Part shown: one piece after another, positions 42,959 to 52,013 of the stretch
How the letters are laid out: every line of letters begins with the position of its first letter
Position numbering within the stretch: position 1 is the first letter of the stretch
Assembly (NCBI GenBank): GCA_034432635.1
Contig: DAOUBK010000016.1
Span: 1 to 64,000, forward strand
Direction: 5' to 3'
DNA: 64,000 bases
Origin: Roseiflexus sp034432635
Lineage (GTDB): Bacteria > Chloroflexota > Chloroflexia > Chloroflexales > Roseiflexaceae
Position numbers and translations under genes: made by a program
Notes under the pieces: model-generated
What the model saw: the letters and a program-made list of their open reading frames with translations, nothing else
What the model was told of the DNA's origin: nothing
Database searches by the model: none

Positions 42959-44181
42959 CAGCGCGCCGTCCGATCCTGGTTGTGGGAATGACCGATGCCG
43001 GCGCTGCGGGGTTGCCCCCTGCCCTGTACGAGCGGATCATCCAGGCGACACTGCTTGTCGGTGGGCAGCGCCATCTCGCGGCATTCCCGGCATACACCGG
43101 TGAGCGCCTGGTCATCGGCGCTACGGTCGAACCAGCGCTCGAGCGCCTGAAACTGGCGTGGGAACACGGCGAAGCAGCAGTTGTGCTCGCTTCGGGCGAT
43201 CCGCTGTGGTATGGGGTCGGCGTCTCACTGCGGCGCACGCTGCCGCCTGATGCGCTCGACATTATCCCGGCGCCAACGTCGGCGCAACTGGCATTCGCGG
43301 CGCTGGCGGAACCCTGGCACGATGCAGCGCTCCTCAGCGCCCACGGGCGTTCGCTCGATGCGGTGATTTCCGGCGTGCTGCACGCACCAAAAGCTGCCAT
43401 TCTGACCGATCAGCAACACACACCTACCCGAATTGCAGCCGCACTGCTGGAAGCCGGTCTGCCCCCAAACACGCGCTGCGCTGTTTGCGAGCATCTGGGC
43501 GGTTCTGCGCAACGGGTGGTGCGCACAACGCTCCGTGATGCGACGGAACAAACCTTTGCCGCGCTCAATGTGTTCGTGCTCTGGAATGATGACGCTGCCC
43601 CTCAGCCCGCTGTGCCGCCCGGTTTACCCGACGAAGCGTTCAGCACTGAAGCCGGGCAGATCACCAAACGCGAGGTGCGCCTGTTGAGTCTGGCGGAACT
43701 TGCCCTACAACCAGGCGAGACGTTGTGGGATATTGGCGCGGGAAGCGGTTCGGTTGGCATCGAGGCAGCGCGCGCCTGCCCGACTGCGCGGGTGTACGCT
43801 ATCGAGCGACGTGAACAATTTGTTGCGCATATGAAGGAAAATCTACAGCGGTTCCCGGCGCCCAACCTGCGTGTCATCTACGGCGAAGCACCAGAAGCCT
43901 GCGCCGATCTTCCCGATCCCCACGCCATCTTCGTTGGCGGAAGCGGCGGACGCCTGGCAGAGATCGTCAGTACAGCGCAGCAACGTCTCAAACCGCACGG
44001 TCGCCTGGTCTTGAACCTGGTCACGCTGGAGCATGTCTATCAGGCGACCGCGCTACTCCCAGAAGCACGGATTGTCCAGGCGCAGATCAATCGTGGCGCG
44101 CCGATCCAGGCGTTCCTGCGTCTGGAAGCGCTCAACCCTGTCTTCATGATTGCATGGCAGAAAGAGAAACGGCATGGCTGA
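42955..44181 (+). CDS. cobL: Precorrin-6Y C5,15-methyltransferase/decarboxylase (CbiE-CbiT fusion)
   Basis: A 408-residue two-domain enzyme. The N-terminal CbiE part (about 1-205) is a tetrapyrrole methylase, with VLASGDPLWYGVGVSLRR and DIIPAPTSAQLAFAALAEPW. The C-terminal CbiT part (about 225-400) is a Rossmann methyltransferase with LWDIGAGSGSVGIEAARACP (SAM motif) and YAIERREQFVAHMKENL. Fusion of the two is as in CobL. It overlaps cbiD by four bases and cbiL by eight. Confidence 0.95.
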   Translation: MTARRPILVVGMTDAGAAGLPPALYERIIQATLLVGGQRHLAAFPAYTGERLVIGATVEPALERLKLAWEHGEAAVVLASGDPLWYGVGVSLRRTLPPDALDIIPAPTSAQLAFAALAEPWHDAALLSAHGRSLDAVISGVLHAPKAAILTDQQHTPTRIAAALLEAGLPPNTRCAVCEHLGGSAQRVVRTTLRDATEQTFAALNVFVLWNDDAAPQPAVPPGLPDEAFSTEAGQITKREVRLLSLAELALQPGETLWDIGAGSGSVGIEAARACPTARVYAIERREQFVAHMKENLQRFPAPNLRVIYGEAPEACADLPDPHAIFVGGSGGRLAEIVSTAQQRLKPHGRLVLNLVTLEHVYQATALLPEARIVQAQINRGAPIQAFLRLEALNPVFMIAWQKEKRHG

Positions 44182-44902
44182 AACCGCAACATTGATTGCC
44201 ATTGGCATGGGACCGGGCGATCCGGAGTTGATCACGCTCAAAGGGCTACACGCGCTCCGGGCAGCGGATGTCATCTTCGTTCCTCAGAGCCGCGACGGTG
44301 ATCAGAGCCTCGCCCTGCGTATTGCGGAACCGTGGCTGGATCGCGCGCGTCAGACCGTGGTTGCGTTGCCGTTGCCGATGACCCGCGACGCCGGACAGTT
44401 GCGCCCGGCATGGCGCGCTGCCGCCGAAACGATCGTGACCGAACTGAACGGGCATTGCCGGGGAGCGTACCTTCTGCTGGGCGATCCGCTGCTCTACGGC
44501 ACGTTCGTCTATCTCTGGCGCGAGCTGACGGCGATCCAGGCGCCGGTTACGATCACGATCATCCCCGGTGTGACATCGTTTGCAGCAGCGGCAGCGGCGA
44601 GTGGCATCCCGCTGGCAATGAGCAATGAGCGGATGATCATCATGCCTGCCACGTACGAAACGGACGCTGCAATGCTGCGACGACTGCTGACCGACTTTGA
44701 GACGATTGTGCTGATGAAAGCAGGTTCGGCGCTACCAGGAATTATGGCGGCGCTTGCCGAACTCGATCTGCTCGACCACGCGCTGTATGCCGAGCGCGTC
44801 GGCATGCCGGAAGAATTGATCGTGCGCGACCTGCGCACACTCGATCCGCAGCGTCGCCCTTATCTTTCGCTGGTTATCGTTCGCCGTGGAGACGATGTAT
44901 GA
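44174..44902 (+). CDS. cbiL: (Cobalt-)precorrin-2 C20-methyltransferase
   Basis: A 242-residue tetrapyrrole methylase. ATG 44174 lies inside the end of cobL after an AGAAAGAGAAA site. The SAM-binding loop is IAIGMGPGDPELITLKGLHA, followed by LLLGDPLLYGTFVYLWREL and IIPGVTSFAAAAAASGIPLA. LKGLHALRAADVIFVPQSRD and the closing ERVGMPEELIV fit CobI/CbiL. It overlaps the next gene by four bases. Confidence 0.93.
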   Translation: MAETATLIAIGMGPGDPELITLKGLHALRAADVIFVPQSRDGDQSLALRIAEPWLDRARQTVVALPLPMTRDAGQLRPAWRAAAETIVTELNGHCRGAYLLLGDPLLYGTFVYLWRELTAIQAPVTITIIPGVTSFAAAAAASGIPLAMSNERMIIMPATYETDAAMLRRLLTDFETIVLMKAGSALPGIMAALAELDLLDHALYAERVGMPEELIVRDLRTLDPQRRPYLSLVIVRRGDDV

Positions 44903-45717
44903 TGTATGCTGCCATTGCCGGAACCGTCTATTTCATCGGCGCCGGACCCGGCGCACCTGATCTGATTACGGTGCGCGGGCGCGACCTGTTGACGCAGGCT
45001 GATCTGATCCTCTACGCCGATAGTCTGGTGGATGTCGCCCTGCCCGCTGCCTGCGCCCGTCCTGAGGCTCAGATCATCGGTACGGCAGACATGCATCTGG
45101 AACAGATTGTTGCCCTGATGAGCGACGCAGCGCGCGCTGGAAAGGTAGTCGCCCGCCTTCACAGCGGCGATCCATCGCTCTACGGCGCCATTCACGAGCA
45201 AATGGCAGCACTCGACGAACTTGGCATTCCTTACGAGATCGTTCCAGGAGTCACGGCGGCATTCGCCGCCGCTGCCCGTCTCGGCGTCGAACTGACCGTG
45301 CCCGAAGTCGTGCAGACGATCATTTTTACCCGTGTTGCCGGGCGCACTCCCATGCCGCCGCGAGAAGAACTGCACCGTCTGGCGGCGCATGGCGCATCAC
45401 TAGCGATTTACCTCAGCATCACCCGCATGCAGCGCGTGGTGGACGAACTCCTGGCTGGCGGCGCGTACACCCTCGAGACGCCGGTGGTGGTGCTGCACCG
45501 CGTCACCTGGCCCGACGAAACGATCATCCAGGGGACGCTGGGTGATATTGCCGCAAAGGTCAAGGATGCCGGCTTCACACGCCAGGCGCTCATCCTGGTC
45601 AGCCCGGCGCTCGATCTTGCGCTGAAGAGATCGCCGGAGCGATCGGCGAGTCGTCTCTACGACCGGACATACACACACCGGTTTCGTCGCGGTAACACAA
45701 GTGGAGATCGGGTTTGA
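44899..45717 (+). CDS. cbiF: (Cobalt-)precorrin-4 C11-methyltransferase
   Basis: A 272-residue methylase. YFIGAGPGAPDLITVRGRDL is the SAM loop; ADLILYADSLVD, RLHSGDPSLYGAIHEQMAAL and EIVPGVTAAFAAAARLGVEL are CobM/CbiF-typical. VQTIIFTRVAGRTPMP is the conserved segment after the central domain. The start is one of two tandem ATGs (44899 or 44902). Its stop overlaps the TTG start of the following fusion gene. Confidence 0.95.
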   Translation: MMYAAIAGTVYFIGAGPGAPDLITVRGRDLLTQADLILYADSLVDVALPAACARPEAQIIGTADMHLEQIVALMSDAARAGKVVARLHSGDPSLYGAIHEQMAALDELGIPYEIVPGVTAAFAAAARLGVELTVPEVVQTIIFTRVAGRTPMPPREELHRLAAHGASLAIYLSITRMQRVVDELLAGGAYTLETPVVVLHRVTWPDETIIQGTLGDIAAKVKDAGFTRQALILVSPALDLALKRSPERSASRLYDRTYTHRFRRGNTSGDRV

Positions 45718-48116
45718 ATGCAGACACGGTCATCATCGCCGTCACCCGTGCAGGAACGCGCCTAGCGGCGTGCCTGGCGGTCGAACTGAATGCCACCGCG
45801 CACGTACCGGCAAAATTCGCCGCTGAAGCGCCGGACTCAACCCCATACACCGCTGCGCTACTGGACGAAGTGCGCACCTGCTGGGGTAACTATCGCGCGC
45901 TGGTGCTGATCATGGCGAGTGGTATCGCCGTGCGTGCCATTGCGCCGCTCATCGCGCGCAAGACCAGCGATCCGGCAGTCGTCGTGCTCGATGAGAGCGG
46001 CAGGTTCGTCATTCCCCTGCTTGGCGGGCATCAGGCGGGTGCAAACGATCTGGCGCGCCGGATCGCCGCGATGACCGGTGGTCAGGCTGCCATCACCACT
46101 GCCAGCGATACGCGCGGACTTCCGGCACTCGACCTGCTGGGACGCGAAAGAGGCTGGCGAATCGCCGATGACTCGACGCTGACGCATACGATGGCGTGCC
46201 TGGTGAACGGCGACCTGGTGGGATGCTTTGTCGATCCGGCGCTTCCCGACGCGCATCGGTCGATGATCGAACACGGGATGGATTGCCCGAACCTTGCATA
46301 TGTCGATGATCCGGAGAGCCTGGCAGATCCCCGGTTTGCGGCAGCAATTCTGGTGACGCATCGCCAGATCGACGATCTGTGGCAGATGCTGCGTGCGAAG
46401 AGTGTGCGTTACCTGCCACCGGTACTGGCGGTAGGGATCGGATGCCGGCGGGGAACGGCGGTTGATGAGTTACACACCGCACTGCGTGTTACACTCGCCG
46501 ATGCCGGTTTTGATCCGCGTTGCATTGGCTTGATCGCCACTGCCGATATCAAAGCCGACGAACCGGGACTGGTTGGGCTTGCCGGTCGGCTCGATGTTCC
46601 GCTGCACGTGGTCTCACGCGCTGAACTCGTTGCCCTCGATGCTGCACGGTTTAGCCCAAGCGCTGCCGCCGCCCACTTCGATCTGCCGGGTGTTGCCGAA
46701 CCGTGCGCCGTGATTGCGAGCGGTGGCGATCTGATCGTTCCTAAGTGCGCCTTCCAGCGCTGTACCATTGCCGTGGCATTGCGGCAAGATGCACCGCATC
46801 AACCATCGAGTGTTGTGTCATCCCCGTCAGTGTTGCCGGCAGCGACACCCTCTGGTGTTCTCACCCTCGTCGGTATTGGATCTGGCGACCTGAATTATCT
46901 TACATATGCGGCACATGCAGCATTGCGCAATGCCGATGTGGTTACCGGGTATCGGGTCTACATCGATCTGATCCGTCCGCTGTTACAATCCTGGCAGGAG
47001 GTGATTGTCACGCTGGCGATGGGCGACGAGATCGGGCGTGCGCGGCAGGCGATTGCGATCGCGCGTACCGGACGGCGGGTGGCGCTGATCAGCAGTGGCG
47101 ACGCCGGTATCTATGCCATGGCTGCGCCTGTTTTCGAGGTATTGCGTGATGAGGGATGGACCGGTGATCATCCGGCGGTCGACGTTGTGCCGGGGATCAG
47201 CGCATTTCAGGCGCTCGCCGCGCGTCTCGGCGCACCGATTGGTCACGATATGTGTATCATCAGCCTGAGTGATCTGCTGACCCCCTGGGAGATCATTGAA
47301 CGCCGGTTGCGGGCGGCAGCGCAGGCAGATTTCATTGTTGCGCTGTACAACCCGCGTTCGCGTGGACGTGACTGGCAACTCGACGCCGCTCTGAACATCC
47401 TGCGCACTCACCGTCCACCGACGACGCCGGTCGCATTCGGGCGCAATATCACCCGTGCTGATGAGCATATTACCCTGACGACCCTCGCAGCCGCCGACCC
47501 CACGTGTGCCGATATGTTCACCATCGTGCTGATCGGAAACAGTCAGAGTTACATCCTCGGCGACCGCATGGCGACGCCGCGCGGATATGCGCAGAAGGGG
47601 CACGCTCCGGAGGAGACGGTAGACGACCGGCGTGATACACCGGTTCCTGCAACGCAGCGTGAATATCCGGTAACGCTGATCAATCCGGGTAATCGGTCTG
47701 CTGTGGTGATCGGTGGCGGCGCTGTGGGTGAGCGCAAGGTGTGCGGATTGCTGAATGCAGGCATCCCGGTGCGCCTGGTCAGTCCAACCGCTACACCCCA
47801 CCTGTCAGCATGGGCAGATGCCGGGCTGATCGTGTGGGACCGGCGCGAATACGAACCAGGTGACCTTGCAGGCGCCTGGTTAGCATTCGCCACTACCGAT
47901 CGGCGCGAAGTCAATGCGCAGATTGCACGTGATGCCGCAGCCGCAGGCATCCTCTGCAATGTTGCAGATGCACCGGCGGAAGGGAGTTTTCACATGCCCG
48001 CTGTGCATCGTTCCGGCGGGATCACGATTGCGGTCAGCAGCGGCGGGGCTGCTCCGGCGCGTGCCGTTGCCCTGCGCAACGCCATTGCACAGTGGCTGGG
48101 GGAGAGGGAAGATTGA
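45714..48116 (+). CDS. cbiG: CbiG-CbiH-precorrin-2 dehydrogenase triple fusion
   Basis: An 800-residue protein with three domains. Residues 1-365 are CbiG (cobalt-precorrin-5A hydrolase): LVLIMASGIAVRAIAPLIAR, IPLLGGHQAGANDLARRIAA, LAVGIGCRRGTAVDEL and LIATADIKADEPGLVGLA. Residues 381-620 are CbiH/CobJ, the C17-methyltransferase: LTLVGIGSGDLNYLTYAAHA, ALISSGDAGIYAMAAPVFEV and DVVPGISAFQALAARLGAP. Residues 651-800 are a Met8/SirC-type NAD-dependent precorrin-2 dehydrogenase: AVVIGGGAVGERKVCGLLNA and AFATTDRREVNAQIARDA. CbiG opens the lactone and CbiH contracts the ring; the third domain makes sirohydrochlorin for CbiX. It probably starts at TTG 45714, which overlaps the cbiF stop. Three steps that are not consecutive are joined in one chain. 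Confidence 0.94.
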   Translation: MNADTVIIAVTRAGTRLAACLAVELNATAHVPAKFAAEAPDSTPYTAALLDEVRTCWGNYRALVLIMASGIAVRAIAPLIARKTSDPAVVVLDESGRFVIPLLGGHQAGANDLARRIAAMTGGQAAITTASDTRGLPALDLLGRERGWRIADDSTLTHTMACLVNGDLVGCFVDPALPDAHRSMIEHGMDCPNLAYVDDPESLADPRFAAAILVTHRQIDDLWQMLRAKSVRYLPPVLAVGIGCRRGTAVDELHTALRVTLADAGFDPRCIGLIATADIKADEPGLVGLAGRLDVPLHVVSRAELVALDAARFSPSAAAAHFDLPGVAEPCAVIASGGDLIVPKCAFQRCTIAVALRQDAPHQPSSVVSSPSVLPAATPSGVLTLVGIGSGDLNYLTYAAHAALRNADVVTGYRVYIDLIRPLLQSWQEVIVTLAMGDEIGRARQAIAIARTGRRVALISSGDAGIYAMAAPVFEVLRDEGWTGDHPAVDVVPGISAFQALAARLGAPIGHDMCIISLSDLLTPWEIIERRLRAAAQADFIVALYNPRSRGRDWQLDAALNILRTHRPPTTPVAFGRNITRADEHITLTTLAAADPTCADMFTIVLIGNSQSYILGDRMATPRGYAQKGHAPEETVDDRRDTPVPATQREYPVTLINPGNRSAVVIGGGAVGERKVCGLLNAGIPVRLVSPTATPHLSAWADAGLIVWDRREYEPGDLAGAWLAFATTDRREVNAQIARDAAAAGILCNVADAPAEGSFHMPAVHRSGGITIAVSSGGAAPARAVALRNAIAQWLGERED

Positions 48117-48227
48117 AAGTTGCACAGGGGATCATTTCATTACCGGTGATACCGGCAAGGAGAGTCGTTACCGTGCAACGGCTCCCGGTAGAATATACCA
48201 TACTCGTCACACCCGGAAAGACATTGT

Positions 48228-49007
48228 ATGACTGGCAAAGCATACCTGGTCGGCGCCGGTCCCGGTCGTGCCGACCTGATCACGCTGCGAGGTCTGACCG
48301 TGCTGCGTCAGGCTGATGCCGTTCTCTACGATCGCCTGATTGCGCCTGAACTGCTTGACGAAGCGCCGTCGCACGCCGAACGCATCTTCGTTGGCAAGCG
48401 TCCGGGGCACCATGCAGTGCGACAGGAACGGATCAACGAACTGATGGTGCGCCTGGTGCGCGATGGGTTGCAGGTTGTCCGGTTGAAAGGCGGCGATCCC
48501 TGTGTTTTCGGTCACGCCGGCGAGGAAGCAGCAGCGCTGGCTGCTGCCGGCTTGCCGTATGAAATTGTCCCCGGTGTCTCGTCGGCGATTGGTGTTCCTG
48601 CTTATGCCGGCGTATCGTTGACGCAGCGCGGTGTTGCGTCTGCCTTTGCGGTTGTGACTGCCCATGAAGCGTCGGAGACTGCCAGCGGCATCGACTGGCG
48701 CACCCTGGCGGCGATGCCGACGCTGGTGGTGCTCATGGCGCTCACCCGTCTCGATAGCGTCTGCGCGAAACTGATCGCTGCCGGGCGCGATCCGTCCACG
48801 CCGGCGATTCTGATCAGCCGGGGCACGACGGCGCAACAGCGCACTCTGCGCGCAACGCTGGCAACTCTTGCCGATGCCCAGCAACGCGCACTGCTTCCGC
48901 CGCCTGCCATCCTGGTCGTCGGTGAGGTCGCAGCGTTGAACGACACGCTGGCATGGTTTGATCCGGCGAGCGTACCGGCGCACCATATGTTCTGGGAGGA
49001 CGAATAA
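48228..49007 (+). CDS. cobA: Uroporphyrinogen-III C-methyltransferase
   Basis: A 259-residue SUMT that makes precorrin-2, the entry step into cobalamin and siroheme. AYLVGAGPGRADLITLRGLT is the SAM loop; RLKGGDPCVFGHAGEEAAAL and EIVPGVSSAIGVPAYAGVSL with TLVVLMALTRLDSVCAKLIA complete the family pattern. A 111-bp gap precedes it, the largest inside this part of the operon, so a separate promoter is possible. Its stop overlaps the cbiA ATG by one base. Confidence 0.97.
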   Translation: MTGKAYLVGAGPGRADLITLRGLTVLRQADAVLYDRLIAPELLDEAPSHAERIFVGKRPGHHAVRQERINELMVRLVRDGLQVVRLKGGDPCVFGHAGEEAAALAAAGLPYEIVPGVSSAIGVPAYAGVSLTQRGVASAFAVVTAHEASETASGIDWRTLAAMPTLVVLMALTRLDSVCAKLIAAGRDPSTPAILISRGTTAQQRTLRATLATLADAQQRALLPPPAILVVGEVAALNDTLAWFDPASVPAHHMFWEDE

Positions 49008-50410
49008 TGCCTGCCCTGCCTCGTCTTCTGCTCGCTGCACCGATGAGCGGTAGCGGCAAAACGACGATCACTGCTGGATTGATTGCCGCTCTGACAGCGC
49101 GGGGGCTATCTGTCGCTCCGTTCAAGTGTGGACCGGATTATATCGATCCGGGGTATCACGCGCTGGCGTCGGGGCGTGTGTGTTTCAATCTCGACGCCTG
49201 GTTGACGCCGCCGGAACGGATCGCCGGTATTCTGGCGCGGCGCAGCGCAGGCGCCGATCTGGCGCTCATCGAAGGGGTCATGGGGTTGTTCGACGGCTAC
49301 TCCGGCGCTGACGACACCGGCAGTAGTGCGCACATTGCGCGTCTGACATCCACGCCGGTTGTGCTGGTGCTCGATGCGCGGGCAATGGCGCGCACCGCAG
49401 CCGCACTCGTCGCCGGATTGTGCGACTTCGACCGGCGGCTTTCGATTGCAGGAGTGATCCTCAACCGTGTTGGCAGCCCGCGTCACGCGCAGATGGTACA
49501 GGAGGCTATCGAAGGAAGCGTCGGCGTGCCGGTGATCGGCTACCTGCAACGCCACGATGCGCTCGCCCTTCCCGAACGACATCTTGGACTCATCCCGGTG
49601 GCGGAGCCGGGGCGCTGGCAGGCATGGCTGAGTGAAGTACGACAACGAGTCGAAGCAACTATCGATCTGGACCGGTTGATCGCGCTGGCGCGTGCGGTGC
49701 CGCCACTCGCCGACCATGACACGGCGCTTCCTCTTTTTGAAAACCTGCCATCCGGCATGGCGCCGGTCATCGCTGTGGCGCGTGATGAGGCGTTCAGTTT
49801 TCTGTACGAAGACAATCTCGACCTCATCCGCGCGGCGGGTGCAACGATTGCCTTCTTCAGCCCATTGCGCGATACTGTGCTGCCCGAAGGAACCACGGCG
49901 CTCTACCTGTGTGGCGGTTTTCCCGAACTCTACGCCGAGGCGCTCAGCGCCAACCGCGCATTGATGAACGTCCTCTGCGACGCAATTGCTGCCGGTATGC
50001 CGGTGTATGCCGAATGTGGCGGGTTGATGTATCTGACCGAAGCGATCATCGATGCTGCCGGGCAAACGCATCCCATGGTTGGCGCGCTCGCCGGTCGTTC
50101 GGTGATGACGTCGTGCCTGACGCTGGGCTATCGCACGGCGCACGTCGGGTGCAATACCTGGCTCTGGCGGGCGGGCGAAACGGTGCGCGGTCACGAGTTT
50201 CACTATTCCGTCTGGGAAGAGCGCCCGACCCATCTGCCCTGGCTCTACACCTGCCTGCCGGATGCCATGCGCCCGGTAGCGTTCCAGGAGGGTGCAATTG
50301 TCAGCAACACCCTTGCATCGTACATCCACATTCACTTTCTGGCATATCCGCACGCAGCACAGCGTTTCGTCGCTGCGGCTGCCGCTTTCCGGCACGGAGC
50401 AACGGTATGA
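49007..50410 (+). CDS. cbiA: Cobyrinate a,c-diamide synthase
   Basis: A 467-residue glutamine-dependent amidotransferase. The ATP-binding N-terminal dethiobiotin-synthetase-like domain has LAAPMSGSGKTTITAGLIAA, FKCGPDYIDPGYH and LIEGVMGLFDGYSGADDTGS. The C-terminal class I glutaminase has PVYAECGGLMYLTEAI with the nucleophilic Cys and a late His region (IHIHFLAYPHAA). Because the pathway here is cobalt-early, CbiA is the better name, but CobB is homologous. Confidence 0.96.
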   Translation: MPALPRLLLAAPMSGSGKTTITAGLIAALTARGLSVAPFKCGPDYIDPGYHALASGRVCFNLDAWLTPPERIAGILARRSAGADLALIEGVMGLFDGYSGADDTGSSAHIARLTSTPVVLVLDARAMARTAAALVAGLCDFDRRLSIAGVILNRVGSPRHAQMVQEAIEGSVGVPVIGYLQRHDALALPERHLGLIPVAEPGRWQAWLSEVRQRVEATIDLDRLIALARAVPPLADHDTALPLFENLPSGMAPVIAVARDEAFSFLYEDNLDLIRAAGATIAFFSPLRDTVLPEGTTALYLCGGFPELYAEALSANRALMNVLCDAIAAGMPVYAECGGLMYLTEAIIDAAGQTHPMVGALAGRSVMTSCLTLGYRTAHVGCNTWLWRAGETVRGHEFHYSVWEERPTHLPWLYTCLPDAMRPVAFQEGAIVSNTLASYIHIHFLAYPHAAQRFVAAAAAFRHGATV

Positions 50411-50961
50411 GCTGGATTGTCCTGTTCACCGGCGGTGCGCGCAGCGGCAAGAGCATGTGCGCCGAACAGTATGCAGCACGTCTCGGCGAGCATGTGACGT
50501 ACCTGGCAACTGCTGAAGCAGGCGATGATGAAATGCGCGAGCGGATCGCGCACCATCGTCGTCGTCGTCCTGCCGCCTGGGAAACTATCGAAGCGCCGCG
50601 TGAGGTGTCTGCCGCGCTCAGATCGCTCCCTACCGGGTCGGTAGTGCTGATCGACTGCCTCTCACTGCTGGTCAGCAACCTGCTGCTGGCGCACGAAGAC
50701 GCCCCGGCGCCGTTCGTTGAGCAGGAACTCAGTGCAATCCTGCACGTTGCCGGTGAGCGCGCATTGAATCTTATCATCGTGACAAATGAGGTTGGTATGG
50801 GTATCGTACCGGAATATCTGCTTGGACGGCAGTACCGCGATCTGCTTGGGCGCGCCAATCAACGCGTCGCTGCCGTCGCCGACGAAGTTTACCTGGTGGT
50901 GTGCGGCATTCCGGTCGAGTTGCATGCGCTGGAGGCGGCATGGGCGCGTTCGACCAGATAG
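50407..50961 (+). CDS. cobU: Adenosylcobinamide kinase / guanylyltransferase
   Basis: A 184-residue bifunctional enzyme of nucleotide-loop assembly that phosphorylates adenosylcobinamide and then transfers GMP. Walker A is LFTGGARSGKSMCAEQYA; ERIAHHRRRRPAAWETIEAP holds the guanylylated His region; VVLIDCLSLLVSNLLL is the Walker B; and VTNEVGMGIVPEYLLGRQYR is the conserved C-terminal block. Its ATG overlaps the cbiA stop and its end overlaps the next gene by 22 bases. Confidence 0.96.
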   Translation: MSWIVLFTGGARSGKSMCAEQYAARLGEHVTYLATAEAGDDEMRERIAHHRRRRPAAWETIEAPREVSAALRSLPTGSVVLIDCLSLLVSNLLLAHEDAPAPFVEQELSAILHVAGERALNLIIVTNEVGMGIVPEYLLGRQYRDLLGRANQRVAAVADEVYLVVCGIPVELHALEAAWARSTR

Positions 50962-52013
50962 CCCACGGCGCAATTGACCATGCCGAATTCGCGGCGCTGG
51001 GCATTGCGCCAGAGCAGGTGATCGATTTCAGCAGCAACCTGAATCCGTTCGGTCCGCCGTCCGGTGTGCACGCTGCACTATCGGCGCTCGACCCGGTGCC
51101 GTACCCCGACCGGAGTTGTCTCCAGTTGCGCATGCGGCTGGGGCGCCTCCACGGATGCGAACCGGATCGAATACTGGTGGGGAATGGCGCGAATGAACTG
51201 ATCCACCTGATCGCCCGCGCCCTCGCCGATCCGCCCGCGACGGCGCTGGTCATCGCGCCTGCCTACGGCGAATATGAGCACGCCAGTCGCCTGAACCAGA
51301 TGCAGATCGTCGAGGTGCGGACGCAACCGGAGGATGGGTTTCATTGCGACATCGCGATGCTGAGTGCTGCAATCCGGCGCGTCCATCCACGCCTGACCTG
51401 GCTGTGTGCCCCGAACAATCCCACCGGCGTCGGTATGGAACCTGCCGCCGTGTGCGACCTTGCCCGGTTGTGCGCCGACTGCGATGGCTTTCTTGTCGTC
51501 GACCGGGCGTACCACGTGTTCCAGCGCAGTCTGCACGATCTGCGCGACCCGCTGGATGCGGAATCGCCGCCAAACCTGGTCCGGCTCTACTCACTCACCA
51601 AAAGTTACGCACTGGCAGGACTGCGTCTTGGGTACCTGATTGCGCGCCCGACGATTGTGGCAGGCATCGGTTGTTTTCAGCCGGCGTGGAGTGTCAACAG
51701 CGCCGCGCAGGTGGCAGGTCTCGCTGCTCTGGCTGATACTGCGTTTCTACCCGCCACACTCCCACGGGTATGGGCTGCCAGTGACGACCTCGTAACAGGG
51801 TTGCGCCGGTTGGGGCTGGAGGTTTGGCGTGCAGCGTTGCCCTTCATGCTCGTGCACTGTGGTAATGGCGCGGCAGTGCGGATCCGCCTGCTCCGGCGCG
51901 GTTGTCTGGTGCGCGATTGCGCGTCTTTTGGATTGCCAGAATGGGTGCGCGTCGCGCCGCGACAGCCTGCGGCGAACGCTCGTCTGATCGACGCCTGGAG
52001 GGAGATCGTATGA
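50940..52013 (+). CDS. cobD: Threonine-phosphate decarboxylase (PLP-dependent)
   Basis: A 357-residue class I/II aminotransferase-fold enzyme making (R)-1-amino-2-propanol O-2-phosphate, the linker that CbiB attaches. VIDFSSNLNPFGPPSGVHAA is typical of the CobD/CobC group; LVGNGANELIHLIARAL, WLCAPNNPTGVGMEPAAVCD, LVVDRAYHVF and LYSLTKSYALAGLRLGYLIA (PLP Lys) are intact. ATG 50940 lies inside the end of cobU. Homology alone does not exclude histidinol-phosphate aminotransferase, but the context strongly favours this role. Confidence 0.93.
   Translation: MGAFDQIAHGAIDHAEFAALGIAPEQVIDFSSNLNPFGPPSGVHAALSALDPVPYPDRSCLQLRMRLGRLHGCEPDRILVGNGANELIHLIARALADPPATALVIAPAYGEYEHASRLNQMQIVEVRTQPEDGFHCDIAMLSAAIRRVHPRLTWLCAPNNPTGVGMEPAAVCDLARLCADCDGFLVVDRAYHVFQRSLHDLRDPLDAESPPNLVRLYSLTKSYALAGLRLGYLIARPTIVAGIGCFQPAWSVNSAAQVAGLAALADTAFLPATLPRVWAASDDLVTGLRRLGLEVWRAALPFMLVHCGNGAAVRIRLLRRGCLVRDCASFGLPEWVRVAPRQPAANARLIDAWREIV

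Noticed and set aside
48117..48227. A second cobalamin riboswitch before cobA
   Set aside because: The gap has small inverted repeats but none of the conserved riboswitch core, and at 111 bases it is too short for the full element.
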